Source of the DNA: Theocolax elegans
Taxonomy: Eukaryota > Arthropoda > Insecta > Hymenoptera > Cerocephalidae
Assembly: GCA_026168455.1 (NCBI GenBank)
Contig: CM047430.1
Span: 21,656,735-21,720,734 of the forward strand
Length of the DNA stretch: 64,000 nucleotides
Direction of reading: 5' to 3'
Under the pieces are notes generated by a model. That model did no database searches. It saw only the letters and a list, made by a program, of their open reading frames with translations, and was not told the DNA's origin. Each line of letters starts with the position of its first letter. Within the stretch, counting starts at the first letter, position 1. Positions 20,772-32,859 of the stretch are shown one piece after another. A program made the translations under genes and the position numbers.

Positions 20772-21010
20772 ATGTCAATGAACAAAGCACATGTAATATA
20801 ACTCCAAATAGTGATAATGGTCAAATAATGAAGGCTATTGAAGTTATAATTTGGGACGAAATCACAATGACTTCTAAGTACGCTTTTCAAGCAGTAAATC
20901 GCATGTTTCAAGATGTATGCAATGATAACATTATTTTTGGAGGAAAAATTATTATTGTATCTGGTGATTTATTCTTCCAATTGTCAGACATGGTAACCGA
21001 ACACAAATAA
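20768..21010 (+). pseudogene. Helitron helicase, middle part (Walker B)
   Basis: This covers IIWDEITMTSKYAFQAVNR (Walker B, DE) and GGKIIIVSGDLFFQLSDMV, the block that normally reads GGD-RQ-LPV and is degenerate here. A frameshift near 20993 leads to the following frame, where RTQIIENCVKNSNLW continues the helicase. Confidence 0.85.
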
Positions 21011-21057
21011 TTGAAAACTGTGTTAAAAATAGTAATTTATGGTCCAAATTTAAAAAA

Positions 21058-21897
21058 ATGTCATTGAAAGAAAATAAACGCGTAGCAGAGTCAGATAAAG
21101 AATTTAAAAAGTGTCTTTTGAACATCGGTGATGGGAAATTTACAAATACATTTGAAATCGAAAATGAAGCGACAGCTATACCAATAGAAATGTTATCGAA
21201 GGGGAATATAATTGATGAAATTTATAGTACCCAAATTGATACAAATAATCATGAATATTGTGAAAAAATTATATTAGCTCCAAAGAATTCTGACGTTTTA
21301 GAAATTAATAATAATATATTGTCAAGAATTAATGAACCAGAAAGAGTATATTATAGTTACGATTCAACGGAAAATGTCAATAATGAAAAATTTGATACCA
21401 TTCTACCTACGGAATTTTTAAACTCACTAACACCTAACGGATTGCCACCGCACAAACTTCGATTAAAAAAAGGAGCTATTATAATGTTATTAAGAAATAT
21501 CAATTTAAACGAGGATCTTTGCAATGGTACGAGATTAATTATAAAAGACATGAAAAATTACACTATTTTAGCTGAAGTAATTACTGGTTGCAAAGCAGGT
21601 TCGACAGTGATATTACCAAGAATAAATTTATCACCTGAACAAGAAATACCATTCAATATGACAAGAAGACAGTTTCCTTGTAGACTCGCACACGCAATGA
21701 CAATAAATAAAGCTCAGGGACAATCATTTACAAAAGTTGGCGTTTACCTTCCATCACCAGTATTTAGTCATGGTCAGTTATATGTAGCTTTATCCCGAGC
21801 AAAATATAAAAAATTTCTAAAAATTTTTCTCGGTGAAGATGCAATCATACAGACAGAACACATAAAAAATAAAAAAAAAAAAAAACGAAATTGCTAA
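21058..21897 (+). pseudogene. Helitron helicase, C-terminal part
   Basis: This includes [32 protein letters not shown] and [14 protein letters not shown], then [11 protein letters not shown], the last motifs of PIF1/Helitron helicases. The frame is in phase with codons upstream of its ATG back to about 20993, so the ATG is internal and not a start. The stop at 21895-21897 follows an A-rich run. This block is repeated inverted at 22640-23271 and directly at 23271-23849. Confidence 0.88.
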
Positions 21898-24260
21898 TGT
21901 TTACACAAAAAATATTATATTTCATGAAATACTTTGAGTTTTAATTTAAAAGCGCTGTTAATTATAGCGGCGGCTGTATTATGATATATAATACAAGAAA
22001 TAAAAATAAATAAAATCAAGCATAGATTAATTAAATAAAAAAGCGTCAGCAATTTTTGTACATATTCAAAAAAACCCACATATTAAAAAAAAGCGCTGTT
22101 AATTATGTCGGCGGCTGTCTTATGGTATTCAATACAATACAATACTTGATACAATACTTTAAGTTTATATTTAAAGCGCTGTTAATTATAGCGGCGGCTG
22201 TATTGTGATATATAGATCAAACAATAAAAATAGAAAGTATATGTACCAAAGCGCTGTTAACCGAAACGGCCAGTATTTTCTGATAATATCTTTCTTACTA
22301 TAATTTTTGGTTAACAGCGCTTTGGTACATATATTTTCTATTTTTATTGTTTGATTATATATCACAATACAGCCGCCGCTATAATTAACAGCGCTTTAAA
22401 TATAAACTTAAAGTATTGTATTAAGTATTGTATTGTATTGAATACCATAATACAGCCGCCGCCATAATTAACAGCGCTTTTTTTAATATGTGGGTTTTTT
22501 GAATATGTACAAAAAATTGCTGACGCTTTTTTATTTAATTAATCTATGCTTGATTTTATTTATTTTTATTCTTGTATTATATATCATAATACAGCCGCCG
22601 CTATAATTAACAGCGCTTTAAATTAAAACTCAAAGTATTTCATGAAATATAATATTTTTGTGTAAACATTAGCAATTTCGTTTTTTTTTTATTTTTTATG
22701 TGTTCTGTCTGTATGATTGCATCTTCACCGAGAAAAATTTTTAGAAATTTTTTATATTTTGCTCGGGATAAAGCTACATATAACTGACCATGACTAAATA
22801 CTGGTGATGGAAGGTAAACGCCAACTTTTGTAAATGATTGTCCCTGAGCTTTATTTATTGTTATTGCGAGTGCGAGTCTACAAGGAAACTGTCTTCTTGT
22901 CATATTGAATGGTATTTCTTGTTCAGAAGGTGATAAATTTATTCTTGGTAATATCAATGTCGAACCTGCTTTGCAACCAGTAATTACTTCAGCTAAAATA
23001 GTGTAATCTTTCATGTCTTTTATAATTAATCTCGTATCATTGCAAAGACCCTCGTTTAAATTGATTTTTCTTAATAACATTATAATAGCTCCTTTTTTTA
23101 ATCGAAGTTTGTGCGGTGGCAATCCGTTAGGTGTTAGTGAGTTTAAAAATTCCGTAGGTAGAATTGTATCAAATTTTTCATTATTGACATTTTCCGTTGA
23201 ATCGTAACTATAATATACTCTTTCTGGTTCATTAATTCTTGACAATATATTATTATTAATTTCTAAAACGTATATTGTCAAGAATTAATGAACCAGAAAG
23301 AGTATATTATAGTTACGATTCAACGGAAAATGTCAATAATGAAAAATTTGATACCATTCTACCTACGGAATTTTTAAACTCACTAACACCTAACGGATTG
23401 CCACCGCACAAACTTCGATTAAAAAAAGGAGCTATTATAATGTTATTAAGAAATATCAATTTAAACGAGGATCTTTGCAATGGTACGAGATTAATTATAA
23501 AAGACATGAAAATTACACTATTTTAGCTGAAGTAATTACTGGTTGCAAAGCAGGTTCGACAGTGATATTACCAAGAATAAATTTATCACCTGAACAAGAA
23601 ATACCATTCAATATGACAAGAAGACAGTTTCCTTGTAGACTCGCACACGCAATGACAATAAATAAAGCTCAGGGACAATCATTTACAAAAGTTGGCGTTT
23701 ACCTTCCATCACCAGTATTTAGTCATGGTCAGTTATATGTAGCTTTATCCCGAGCAAAATATAAAAAATTTCTAAAAATTTTTCTCGGTGAAGATGCAAT
23801 CATACAGACAGAACACATAAAAATAAAAAAAAAAAAACGAAATTGCTAATGTTTACACAAAAAATATTATATTTCATGAAATACTTTGAGTTTTAATTTA
23901 AAGCGCTGTTAATTATAGCGGCGGCTGTATTATGATATATAATACAAGAATAAAAATAAATAAAATCAAGCATAGATTAATTAAATAAAAAAGCGTCAGC
24001 AATTTTTTGTACATATTCAAAAAACCCACATATTAAAAAAAGCGCTGTTAATTATGTCGGCGGCTGTCTTATGGTATTCAATACAATACAATACTTGATA
24101 CAATACTTTAAGTTTATATTTAAAGCGCTGTTAATTATAGCGGCGGCTGTATTGTGATATATAATCAAACAATAAAAATAGAAAGTATATGTACCAAAGC
24201 GCTGTTAACCGAAACGGCAAGTATTTTCTGATAATATCTTTCTTACTATAATAACAATAA
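21294..24260. repeat. Triple fold-back of the Helitron 3' region
   Basis: Arms 21294-22262 and 22309-23271 are inverted around a 46-nt spacer (22263-22308). Arms ending 23249 and starting 23271 are inverted around a 21-nt spacer (23250-23270). Each copy has the helicase C-terminus and the noncoding tail. The middle copy differs from the other two at several codons (NEGLCND against NEDLCNG, an extra Ser in LSPSEQ), while the first and third are nearly identical. Confidence 0.9.
21947..22262 (+). repeat. Iterated GCGCTGTTAATTATAGCGGC motif
   Basis: A motif of about 30 bp, AAAGCGCTGTTAATTATAGC followed by GGCGGCTGTATT, recurs near 21950, 22092, 22171 and (degenerate) 22249. It recurs inverted at about 22309-22620 and again directly at about 23901, 24040, 24123, 24197 and 24321. 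The spacing is 75-145 bp. It marks the noncoding 3' tail of the Helitron copies. Confidence 0.88.
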
Positions 24261-25032
24261 GTAAAGTCAAGGATTAATTAATCCTAGATTACCTTTTTTT
24301 GAGATTAATATATATTTAAAAAAAGCGCTGTTCATCAAAGCGGCTGCATTATTGTAATGCGGGCTTTTTGCATAATTTATTTTCGTGCAAAAATGACAGT
24401 CTCAACCCTGTAAAACGCAGAGAGTATGACGAAACCGTTTTATTTTTTTAAATATAATCGAGTAAAATCTTATCTACGAGTATCTAAGAGTATCTTATCT
24501 AAGAGTATCTTTCCTACGATATTCCTTACCTATCGAGCCTCAAGCTCTTCGATAATAAAAGTCAAACCCTTGCTTATCCTGCAGATCCTATCTAGATCTT
24601 AAGACGACGCCCAGGTAGAAGGAACATTGTCTACAGAGAATCATTGCTATACTGTAGATAATGTTAAAATCTTGAACACATTAGACAGAAAACATTTTTT
24701 TACAACTTCCTGTCGAGCTACAAGTTATTTATTCGTTTCAAAAAGTCAATACTTTTAAGAAATGGTCATCTGCACATCGTCTACTGGAAAGTCCACATGC
24801 CATTCTGTCAGGGTGACCTCCAGGTCATCTGGACATCGTCTACTGGAAACTCCACATGTTTTTCTACTTTGAAAAAAAAAAGTTTAAAAAAGATATAATA
24901 AAAGTTAACTGTAGGTAAAAGCGGTTAACTATTGTAGGGGTGCTGAAAAAAAAGTCTTACCTTAGCTCGTTAATATAATAGAGGATATGTTAGCAGACCC
25001 ATAAAATAAAATCGACGCTTCTTTACCGGCAA
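24261..25032. other. Intergenic, with a 36-bp direct repeat
   Basis: No coding sequence is recognised. Two 36-bp copies differing at two positions (GGTCATCT-CACATCGTCTA type) lie at 24764-24799 and 24823-24858, 59 bp apart. Confidence 0.6.
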
Positions 25033-27175
25033 CTAATCCAAATTCTCATAATAAACATCCAATTTAGCATCTTTACGAAGACGAAAGATAAAACGCACGC
25101 ATACATTCATAAGACGCTGTAGCTTCATGTTTAAATAATCAGGTATATCGCTATATACGAGACATGCATAATCGAAACATGGCATTACTAGAGATGAGAC
25201 TAACCTCTTTTTCAACGCGATGGACAGAAAGCTGCCTCGGCTCCGCAACCTATGCAGTATCCCATGAACTCTAGAGAGAATACTGAAAATATGCGTATTC
25301 CGTTGCAAATTTACGTTAAACATAACTCCAAGATTTCTTATCGATTTAACCTACTCTATCACGTATCCATTCACTAAAATAGGTGATAAGAAATCTCTAT
25401 CTATGAATCTAAGTTGCTGAACCGAGCCAATTAAGATTGCCTTTGTTTTGCTAAAATTTATGTCAATTTTATGCTCACGTGCCCAATTTAATATTCTAGA
25501 CCCATCACTTGAGAGTTTTTCAGTACTTGTGTTACAATCATGAGGCTTACAATGCACATACAATTGAAGATCATCTGCAAATAACATTCCCCTAGTATAC
25601 AAGAGTCGGCTCATAATTGAATCAATAAAAATAAGAAAAATGACTTGTCCAGGCGTTGAACCCTGAGGGACGCCTGACGTTGTTTCAAAGTATTCTGAGG
25701 GTACACCATCCTCTTGAACGACTGCTTGAGACCGTAAAAGGTCGTAATGGCTAATAGTGTCAAACGCTTTTCTAAAATCAAACATTAATAAAAAGCTAAC
25801 CATACCCCTCTCTACAGCTAAACAGATGTCATCAGTGATCTTTATTAATGCTATCTGAGTGCTGAATTTTCTTCGGAAACCTGATTGAAAAGGTGACAAC
25901 ATATTATTTTACTCTAAATGAGCAATTACCTGCTGCGTGGCCAGTCGGTCGAAAACTTTTGCAAAGTGGGGAAGATTCGCAATAGGTCTAGTATCAGACG
26001 GTGTTAAAGGCTTGGAGATTTTACTAAATGGAACAATCACTGATTGTTTCCACAAGTTTGGATATTTCTTTGTACTAAATGAAAGATTAAAAACTTCCAT
26101 AAGAGTTGGAACAATACAATTGTAAACATTTTTTAAATATGTTAACGATAAAATATCCGAGCTACGACTTTTAGCTTTCGGGAGACAAAAGTGCGATAGC
26201 TTCCGCCACCAGTTCATGGATAACACTCTGAAATGAAAAACGAGGGTAATCAAATACTGGTTGTAACGACCTAACCTTAATTAAGGCATAGAAGTGATGT
26301 AATGGATGGCTCCTGGATATAGACGCAAAATGGCAAGACAATTTATCAACTGAAAAATACTTGAGTGGAGAGTTGAAAATCTCATTTTTTATGCCCAACT
26401 TTCTCAAAAGTCGCCAACATTTAGACTAGTCTGTGGTTTTAGCTAACGATTGGGTAAAAAATTAATTTCGCGCACTCCTAGTTTCTACCTATACTTCTTT
26501 TCTCATAATTTTATACCGATTAAGCAGCACCAAGTCGCGTCGACGTATGGCTAGATTGTATAGCTTATCGCGCTCTTTACATTTTGCTCTTAAGTCTCCG
26601 CTCATCCAAGGAGCTAAACGCGTACGCACTGTGCGCGTTACTACCGGTGCCTGCTTATCGAGATTAGCAATGAGAGTGTTTCGGAAAGCTTCACAGAACA
26701 TGTCAACAAATATTGAGGTGTCCGAGTTTGTTCGCAACTCAGTGAGATCATTACTTGTCATTCTCGATAATTTTGGAAATACACAATTATTAAAATCTCG
26801 AAACGAATAAATGGCAGGTCTCGACCGTAAAATAAGAAGACAATAATCAATGATAATATAGTCGTGGCCATTTATGAATGGACTAACAGATTGTTTTTTA
26901 TCTTTAACCTTTGATTCAGCATTAACAATAAAAACATCAAGCCACGTTTTACAATATTCGCGGTGATGGGTTGCATTAAAAGGTACAAGATAAAGCGAAT
27001 ATTCATTTATAAGATCATTTAGATGTGTGCTATAATAATCATCTCACATAAAGTTTGAGTTCAAATCACCAGTAATAATAATATTACTATAACGGTGAGA
27101 GTAATCCTGCAATACATTAAAAAATTTGTGTATGAGTATATAATATCGCTCTCTTTGAACTAAATACTTTACTTT
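25033..27175 (-). pseudogene. Jockey-like LINE: endonuclease and reverse transcriptase, degenerate
   Basis: Read leftward on the minus strand. An AP-endonuclease C-terminal part shows IIITGDLNSNF and THHREYCKTWLDVF (about 27120-26900), with a stop after NSNFM. A linker lies at 26761-26489 and 26407-26171. RT pieces are 26253-25909 (PFSKISKPLTPSDTRPIA), 25902-25351 (QSGFRRKFSTQIA, FDFRKAFDTI, SGVPQGSTPG, FADDLQLYV) and 25323-25033 (FSILSRVHGILHRLR). Stops and frameshifts separate the pieces. The element is 5'-truncated within the endonuclease and 3'-truncated compared with the relative at 44590-46290. Confidence 0.9.
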
Positions 27176-27640
27176 TAGAATAAAGCAGGCCTATTGTACT
27201 CTTTGTCTACTCTGGTTGATGGAATTTCCCAGAGCACGGCCTTTTTAAAACAATTAAAAATCGTTTCGTCCTCTATCTCGATCAGTAAAGAACTGGAGAT
27301 CTTACCTCAGACGCATGTCGCAAGTTGAACCGCAACGCCAGCAAGATGTTCTGCGGCTATATATATAGAAAAGAGACGACGATCTCTCCAACGAGTGTAG
27401 AGTGATAGTCGTCCACATCTGGTGGTGGAAAAAGCCACCAGCCAGAGTGCGACGTAGTGGACCGAGTCGTAAGTTATTTGAAACAAAATGAATCTATCGT
27501 TCGTTGATATGTATATCAGTCTCTATAATATATAATATAATATAATATCGATAATATATAATATCGGTCTCTTTGAACTAAATACTTTATTTTAGAATAA
27601 AGCAGGCCTATTGTACTCTTTGTCCACTATGGTTGGTTTA
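27151..27640. repeat. About 72-bp direct repeat enclosing 350 bp
   Basis: The stretch CTCTTTGAACTAAATACTTT followed by AGAATAAAGCAGGCCTATTG occurs at about 27155 and 27570, offset about 418 bp. Between them lies a more G+C-rich segment with TATATATA (27358) and a GGTGG/CCACC hairpin (about 27420-27440). This could be a tandem duplication or a small insertion; I cannot classify it. Confidence 0.6.
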
Positions 27641-27789
27641 TTCTAAAACTTACGTTTCGTTTCCAAGACATAATTCCTCACTTCAGACTGCTTAAAACGA
27701 ATAACAAATGATTTAGTACCTGAATTACCTGAAGAGATTTGACTAGCGAGAAGAGATGAATTTCATACCAAAAATTTAATTTTTTTTTA

Positions 27790-29095
27790 AATACGATTAT
27801 AATTTATAAATAAAAGTTTTTACCAAAATTTAGTATTATGAAATCAGAATAATAATAATAAAAAAAATAAAGACATTAAATGTTAACTGTAAATTTTAAA
27901 CTAGATGAATTCCTATAAAGCTTAAATTTAAATTTTAATAATTATAAATGTTAATGAAAAATTAACTTACCAAAAATAGTAAAGTGCATATACTTACTAA
28001 ATTGTAGTATTTAGTAACTACTTATGAAAATTTTGGAATATTTTAAACGAATCTAAATAGAACTTCACCTCCTAAAATTAATTTATTTAATGACGAAGGA
28101 TCATCGCCAAAAGTTCTATGGCATTAATATTTTGTACTTTTAGAGTAATAAAACTTTCTTCTTAAATAAATGAATTTTTTTATTACTTTTTATTAATTTT
28201 ATAGAACTATTTATATACTTTTAGTGGCATATAAATAAAAACCGGTTTCTTCCATTTCTCCCGTAATTCGTAATTTGCTCCCTCTTTCAAAATTTGCGTT
28301 TTAATCCATAATTATATCCAATTTATTTTTTCCTATAGTTACAGAGCCCATATATTTATCTTGATTATTATAATCAAATTCATTCCTTAGAAAACTTTCT
28401 GTTTCCAATAAATACATACTTGATTATTTAAAATATTGTTTTCTATAAAAATACATAATCTACTCACTTATATATCCATACAATTTTGAAATATTAAATT
28501 AAAAAATATTTAAATTAAATGCTCCTAAATTAATAGTTTTTGAAAATCTATTCAAATATAATTCGTATTTTATATTGCCACTGTTAGAATTTGAATTTTC
28601 TTTTGCCATTACTGTTTATAATAGAATTATCTTAAAAATGCAATAATTAATATATTTAATTTTTAACTCATTGTATATATCATATGGATATTTGGAAAAG
28701 TGTATGTTATACTTGATTACTATTTATTTTATCTTCGAAAAATTGTGCATTTTTTTTAAAAACATTACATTAAATTTTAGGTCCGTTTTTATTTTATGAG
28801 TTCTATCAAGAATAAGTAAACTAATAGACATTCTTTCAAGTTATAATCACAAAAAAAAAATTTTAAGTGTTAAAAATAATTTGCCTAAGAGTTATTCCAC
28901 CATGATAAATGGAAAGTTTTCAATTTTTTAGAAAAATTACTTATTTAAAAGCCATTTATCTCAAAATCTATTGATTTTTTTGAAAAAACATAATCAACAA
29001 CTTTTGTTCAAAATAGTCATTAGAACTTATCGATCTGGGTTACAATTGTTAAATTTAAAATCTCGTAGAGATAGAACGCCCAGAAATATTGAATA
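27790..29095 (-). repeat. Unclassified interspersed repeat, copy 1 (inverted)
   Basis: The reverse complement is colinear with 42705-44265, including shared blocks such as the purine-rich GAAAGAGGGTGCAAATTACG region and the ATATCATATGGATATTTGGA region. No ORF or terminal repeat is evident, so class is unknown. Its right end gives way to (CA)n and an R1-type LINE at 29096. Confidence 0.75.
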
Positions 29096-29109
29096 CACAC
29101 ATACACAGA

Positions 29110-29697
29110 CACACACCACACGGATCCGGGAGTGGGCGAGCAGGAAACACGGCTTCGTCAGTTTCCAGCTTACCCAGGTGTTGACCGGGCACGGATGCTT
29201 CTGTAGCTACCTATTTCGTATAGGGGTCTACGGCAGCGCAGAGTGCCCGGCATGTCCAGGGGTGGACGAAGACGTGGAACACGTCCTCCTATGGTGTCCT
29301 CGTATCAGGGAGGAACGGGAGCAGTTTCAAGTCACTTGGAGCGGTCCCCTCACCTCTGAGGGCATCGGGGCGTGCCTACTTGACTCCCAGGAGGAATGGA
29401 ACGCGGTAGTGACCCTCTGTACGTCCGTAGTGGACAGGCTGGGTCTCATCAGAAGAGACGAGGAGAGAAGAGTTGCGATAGCAACAGTAGTGGGCTAATC
29501 TAGCCGTTGCCTCCCCCCGCGAAGTAATGCCTTGCGGCGGTTTCCGCGGAGGAATAAAGGTAAGAAAAGAGGTGGAGTTTTAGTGGGTATGCCTACCGAC
29601 ATCCTTCGGTAGGAGAGTCCCACACACGGGGAGTCGCGCATGGCTCCAGTCATGGTGCATTAAGCATTTCTCCACCTCTTCGGAAAAAAAAAAAAAA
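29110..29697 (+). pseudogene. R1-clade LINE, 3' fragment with poly(A)
   Basis: The frame reads IREWASRKHGFVSFQLTQVL, then CPACPGVDEDVEHVLLWCPR, the CCHC-like knuckle at the C-terminus of R1-type RT ORFs, ending at a stop near 29498. About 185 bp of 3' UTR and an A-run (about 29684-29696) follow. The piece begins directly in an (ACAC/ACAY) tract (29085-29110) and is followed by another (29697-29765), so it sits inside an AC microsatellite. Confidence 0.85.
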
Positions 29698-29715
29698 CAC
29701 ACACACACGCACACA

Positions 29716-29756
<41 letters not shown>

Positions 29757-29765
29757 ACACACACA
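29697..29765. repeat. (CA)n microsatellite
   Basis: About 34 CA units with occasional CG and AG changes lie between the poly(A) of one R1-like fragment and the first endonuclease codons of the next. Confidence 0.95.
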
Positions 29766-32092
29766 TGGGGACTTTAATGCTTGGGCGACGGACTGGGGCA
29801 GCGCCAAGACCAACGCGCGTGGTCGCGGACTTCTCGAGGCGTTCGCTCTACTGGGGCTGGAGATCGCTAACACAGGGACAACCCCGACTTTCACCAAAGC
29901 CGGCAAGTCGTCCATAGTCGACCTCACCTTCGTCGATCCTAGATTGATGGGGGGAGGGGGACTCGGCTGGAAAGTTAGCGATCGTTACACGGGTAGTGAC
30001 CACCAAGCACTCATGTACCAGCTCCAGCTGATCAGCGGGAGGACAAAGAGAGCAGGAAGAGGAGCAAAAGAGAGATGGGCACCAGCCACGTTTGATCGTG
30101 AGACGTTCCTCTGCTCCCTTGAGGGGGCAAAAGTGGAGGGAACCGCCGAAGAAAAAGCACGAGGCCTCACGAATGCTCTAACAGCGGCTTGCGATGCCTC
30201 TATGGCCGTGAAGTTTAACCCTCGCGGCCGCCCACCGATAATCTGGTAGAGTGAGGACATCGCAGAAGAGAGACGTGAGTGCCTGCGTGCCAGAAGGCTG
30301 CACCAAAGAGCGAGGGGAACACCGCGGTTTCAAGATCGTTCCGCAGAATACGAACAAAAGCGGAGGGATCTCAAGGTGGCCATCAAGGCTGCCAAGAGAA
30401 GGTGTGGCGGGAGCTCTGTGAGGAGGTGGACCACGACCCCTGGGGCAGACCGTATAAAACGGTTATGAATAAGATCAACCCCGGGGGCGCTGTTGCACCC
30501 ACCACCCAGTTTTTCTGGACGAAGTCGTCCGCCACCTGTTTCCAGAACATCGGAAAGGGCAGCAGAGACGGGCCTGATGACCACCATTGGTGCAGCCGAG
30601 TCGCCAGACATTAGTGAAGCCGAACTGAGGATGGCTGCTAAAGGTATTTCCGTCCGTAAAGCCCCAGGGCCGGACGGAATACCTGGCCTGGCCGTCAAGT
30701 CAGCGGCGATGAGTGCTCCTGGCTTGTTCCTGGACGCATTCAACGCATGCATAAGAGAAGGTTGCTTCCCGGCCCAGTGGAAGACGCAGAGGCTGGTACT
30801 CCTACCGAAGGGCAACAAACCCCCGGAGGAGCCATCATCTTACCGCCCGCTCTGTCTACTGGATATAGTTGGGAAGCTTCTGGAGCGGGTGATCTGCGCC
30901 AGGCTCGCAGCGGCCATCGGTCGGGCCGGAGACCTCTCCGACAACCAGTTCGGATTCCGAAATGGATCGATCGACCAGTGGACGCTGTAGGCAGAGTTGT
31001 TGGTATAGCCACAAACGCCATCAATGCTGGTCGGAGTGCAAGGCGGATGATGTGCCATCATCACCTTGGACATCCGGAATGCCTTCAACTCTGCCAGATG
31101 GGACGACATCATGCTGTCCCTGCAGCACTTCCAAGTGCCACTCTATCTCAGGGAGATCACCTCGAGTTACCTGACTGACCGTACTCTGCTCTACAACACC
31201 GACGACGGTGTGCACTCCCACAACATCACGGGAGGCGTGCCGCAGGGTTCGGTCATTGGGCCCCTACTCTGGAATGCTGTCTATAACGGCCTGCTTAGGC
31301 AGCAACTTCCGGAGGGTGTCTCGATGGTGGCTTTCGCGGACGACGTGGCGCTAGTGGTGGTCGCAAAGAGTGTCGAAGAGATCGAATATCTCGGAGACGT
31401 CTCTATAAAAGTGGTCGCCACTTGATTGAGAGACCACGGACTTAGTCTGGCGGCGGAAAAACGGAGGTGGTGCTCATCCCTCGCACAAAAATGGAAAGGA
31501 CCGCCACCTTCACGGTAGATAAAGAACGGATACGGTCGGTGAAAACGTTGAAGTATTAGCGTATTTAGGGGTCACACTAGCCGCGCGGCTATCGTTCAAA
31601 CACCATATCGCGAACGCAGGCTCAAAGGCGGCAAAGGTGACCAGTGCGCTGGCGGGCATCATGCCCAACATCGGGGAACCCCAGCACCCGTGAAGGTCCC
31701 TTCTTGCTTCAGTGGTGAGCTCCGTAATTTTATACGGAGCTTCTATCTGGGCTGATGCCCTGAACAGGCACAAGAGCTTTGGTGCTCCGTGCCAGAGAGC
31801 CTGCAGGATAGCTGCGCTAAGAGTGGCCCGGGCGTACCGAACCGCATCTGACATTGCGCTCTTGGTGGTCGCGGGGACCGGCCCCTTCGACCTCCTGGCA
31901 GCCGAGAGAGCTGAAAGACACCGTGAGGGTGGGCGACGTCTAGAAGAAAACCGCTGCCACAACCGATGGTCATTTCGGACTGTAGAGGAGTGGCAGCGGA
32001 GATGGGACTCAGCCAGGGACGGCCGCTGGACCTACCGCATCATCCCGCGGATCCGGGAGTGGGCGCGCAGGAAATGCGGCTTCGTCAGTTCA
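29766..32092 (+). pseudogene. R1-clade LINE: endonuclease and reverse transcriptase, degenerate
   Basis: Starts abruptly with GDFNAWATDWGS (AP endonuclease) after (CA)n. It continues GTTPTFTKAGKSSIVDLTFV and SDHQALMYQL, then the RT: ISVRKAPGPDGIPGLAVKS (about 30650), SSYRPLCLLDIVGKLLERVI (about 30835), GGVPQGSVIGPLLWN (about 31230) and VAFADDVALVV (about 31325). The C-terminal region includes VSSVILYGASIWADAL (31712 on) and breaks at IREWARRKCGFVSS (32092). Frames at 29944-30249, 30493-30990, 31066-31425 and 31712-32092 are separated by shifts and stops. It is G+C-rich relative to its surroundings. The 29110 fragment holds the C-terminus missing here. Confidence 0.92.
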
Positions 32093-32827
32093 ATCCTTCA
32101 GATTAGTATTATAATTATTGTAAGGGATGTAAAACTAAAAATTCAGCATTATAAATGTTTAAAAATTAATTTTTTACATTTATATAATAATATTTGTATT
32201 TTTAGCAGCTTACAGGGGATTAGATGGATACTGAAACAAGCGAAGATACTTTTCTACCACTCCAAGGTAAGTGCACAAATTTTTTTGCAATGATCATGCT
32301 ACTAGATTCATCGTTATAAGGCAACAAATATACATTTCTATTAATATTTCGGGCACTTTTCCCGGATATTTTGACCATCAGTAATCTTAATGAAGTAGAC
32401 CCACTCTGGAAATTTTTAGGCAGTTTCTGACTATAAAAAGACATCTTTTAGACAGTATTAGGTTACCAGAGTCCGGAGCAGAATTGCTGATTTTCACTAT
32501 TTAAGGTTTAAATGGCTTACAAGAGTGTGACAGCATACATTTATGACTTTAAAAGTATTTTTATTGAAAAGTTCGGAAAATTTTACATAAAAAGTTATAC
32601 TTATGTTTTTAGTGAAAAATGCATCCCCTGGGAGCTAAAAATTCATGAAAATGAGCATATAATGTAAAAAAGTGCTAAAATGTCAACTTTGACTCTCTGT
32701 AACTTAAAATAATGGCCCAGAAAAAATCTGAAAAAATTCAGGAGAACTACTGGATATCTCTAAAACATATTCCCACAGTTATAGCAATATTTATTTTTTT
32801 CATCTTCGATCTCACACAGAACCACCC

Positions 32828-32855
<28 letters not shown>
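32093..32855. other. A+T-rich, no gene; ends in (TA)n
   Basis: No coding family is recognised after the LINE break. A pure (TA)n run at about 32828-32855 abuts the large palindrome. Confidence 0.6.

Positions 32856-32859
<4 letters not shown>

Larger units (their letters stand above)
16808..24260 (+). mobile_element. Helitron with fold-back-triplicated 3' end
   Basis: ORF order (protease/zinc region, Rep, helicase) identifies a rolling-circle Helitron. At least four frame breaks and a Rep deletion make it inactive. The 3' region from about 21294 occurs three times: plus (to about 22262), minus (22309-23271) and plus (23271 to about 24240). I could not place the 5' TC terminus or an unambiguous CTRR 3' terminus. 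Confidence 0.82.

Noticed and set aside
24260..24290. GGATTAATTAATCC hairpin followed by CTAG as the 3' end of the large Helitron
   Set aside because: The stem is A+T only and the CTAG is not set off as in typical termini. The iterated motif also continues beyond it (24321).
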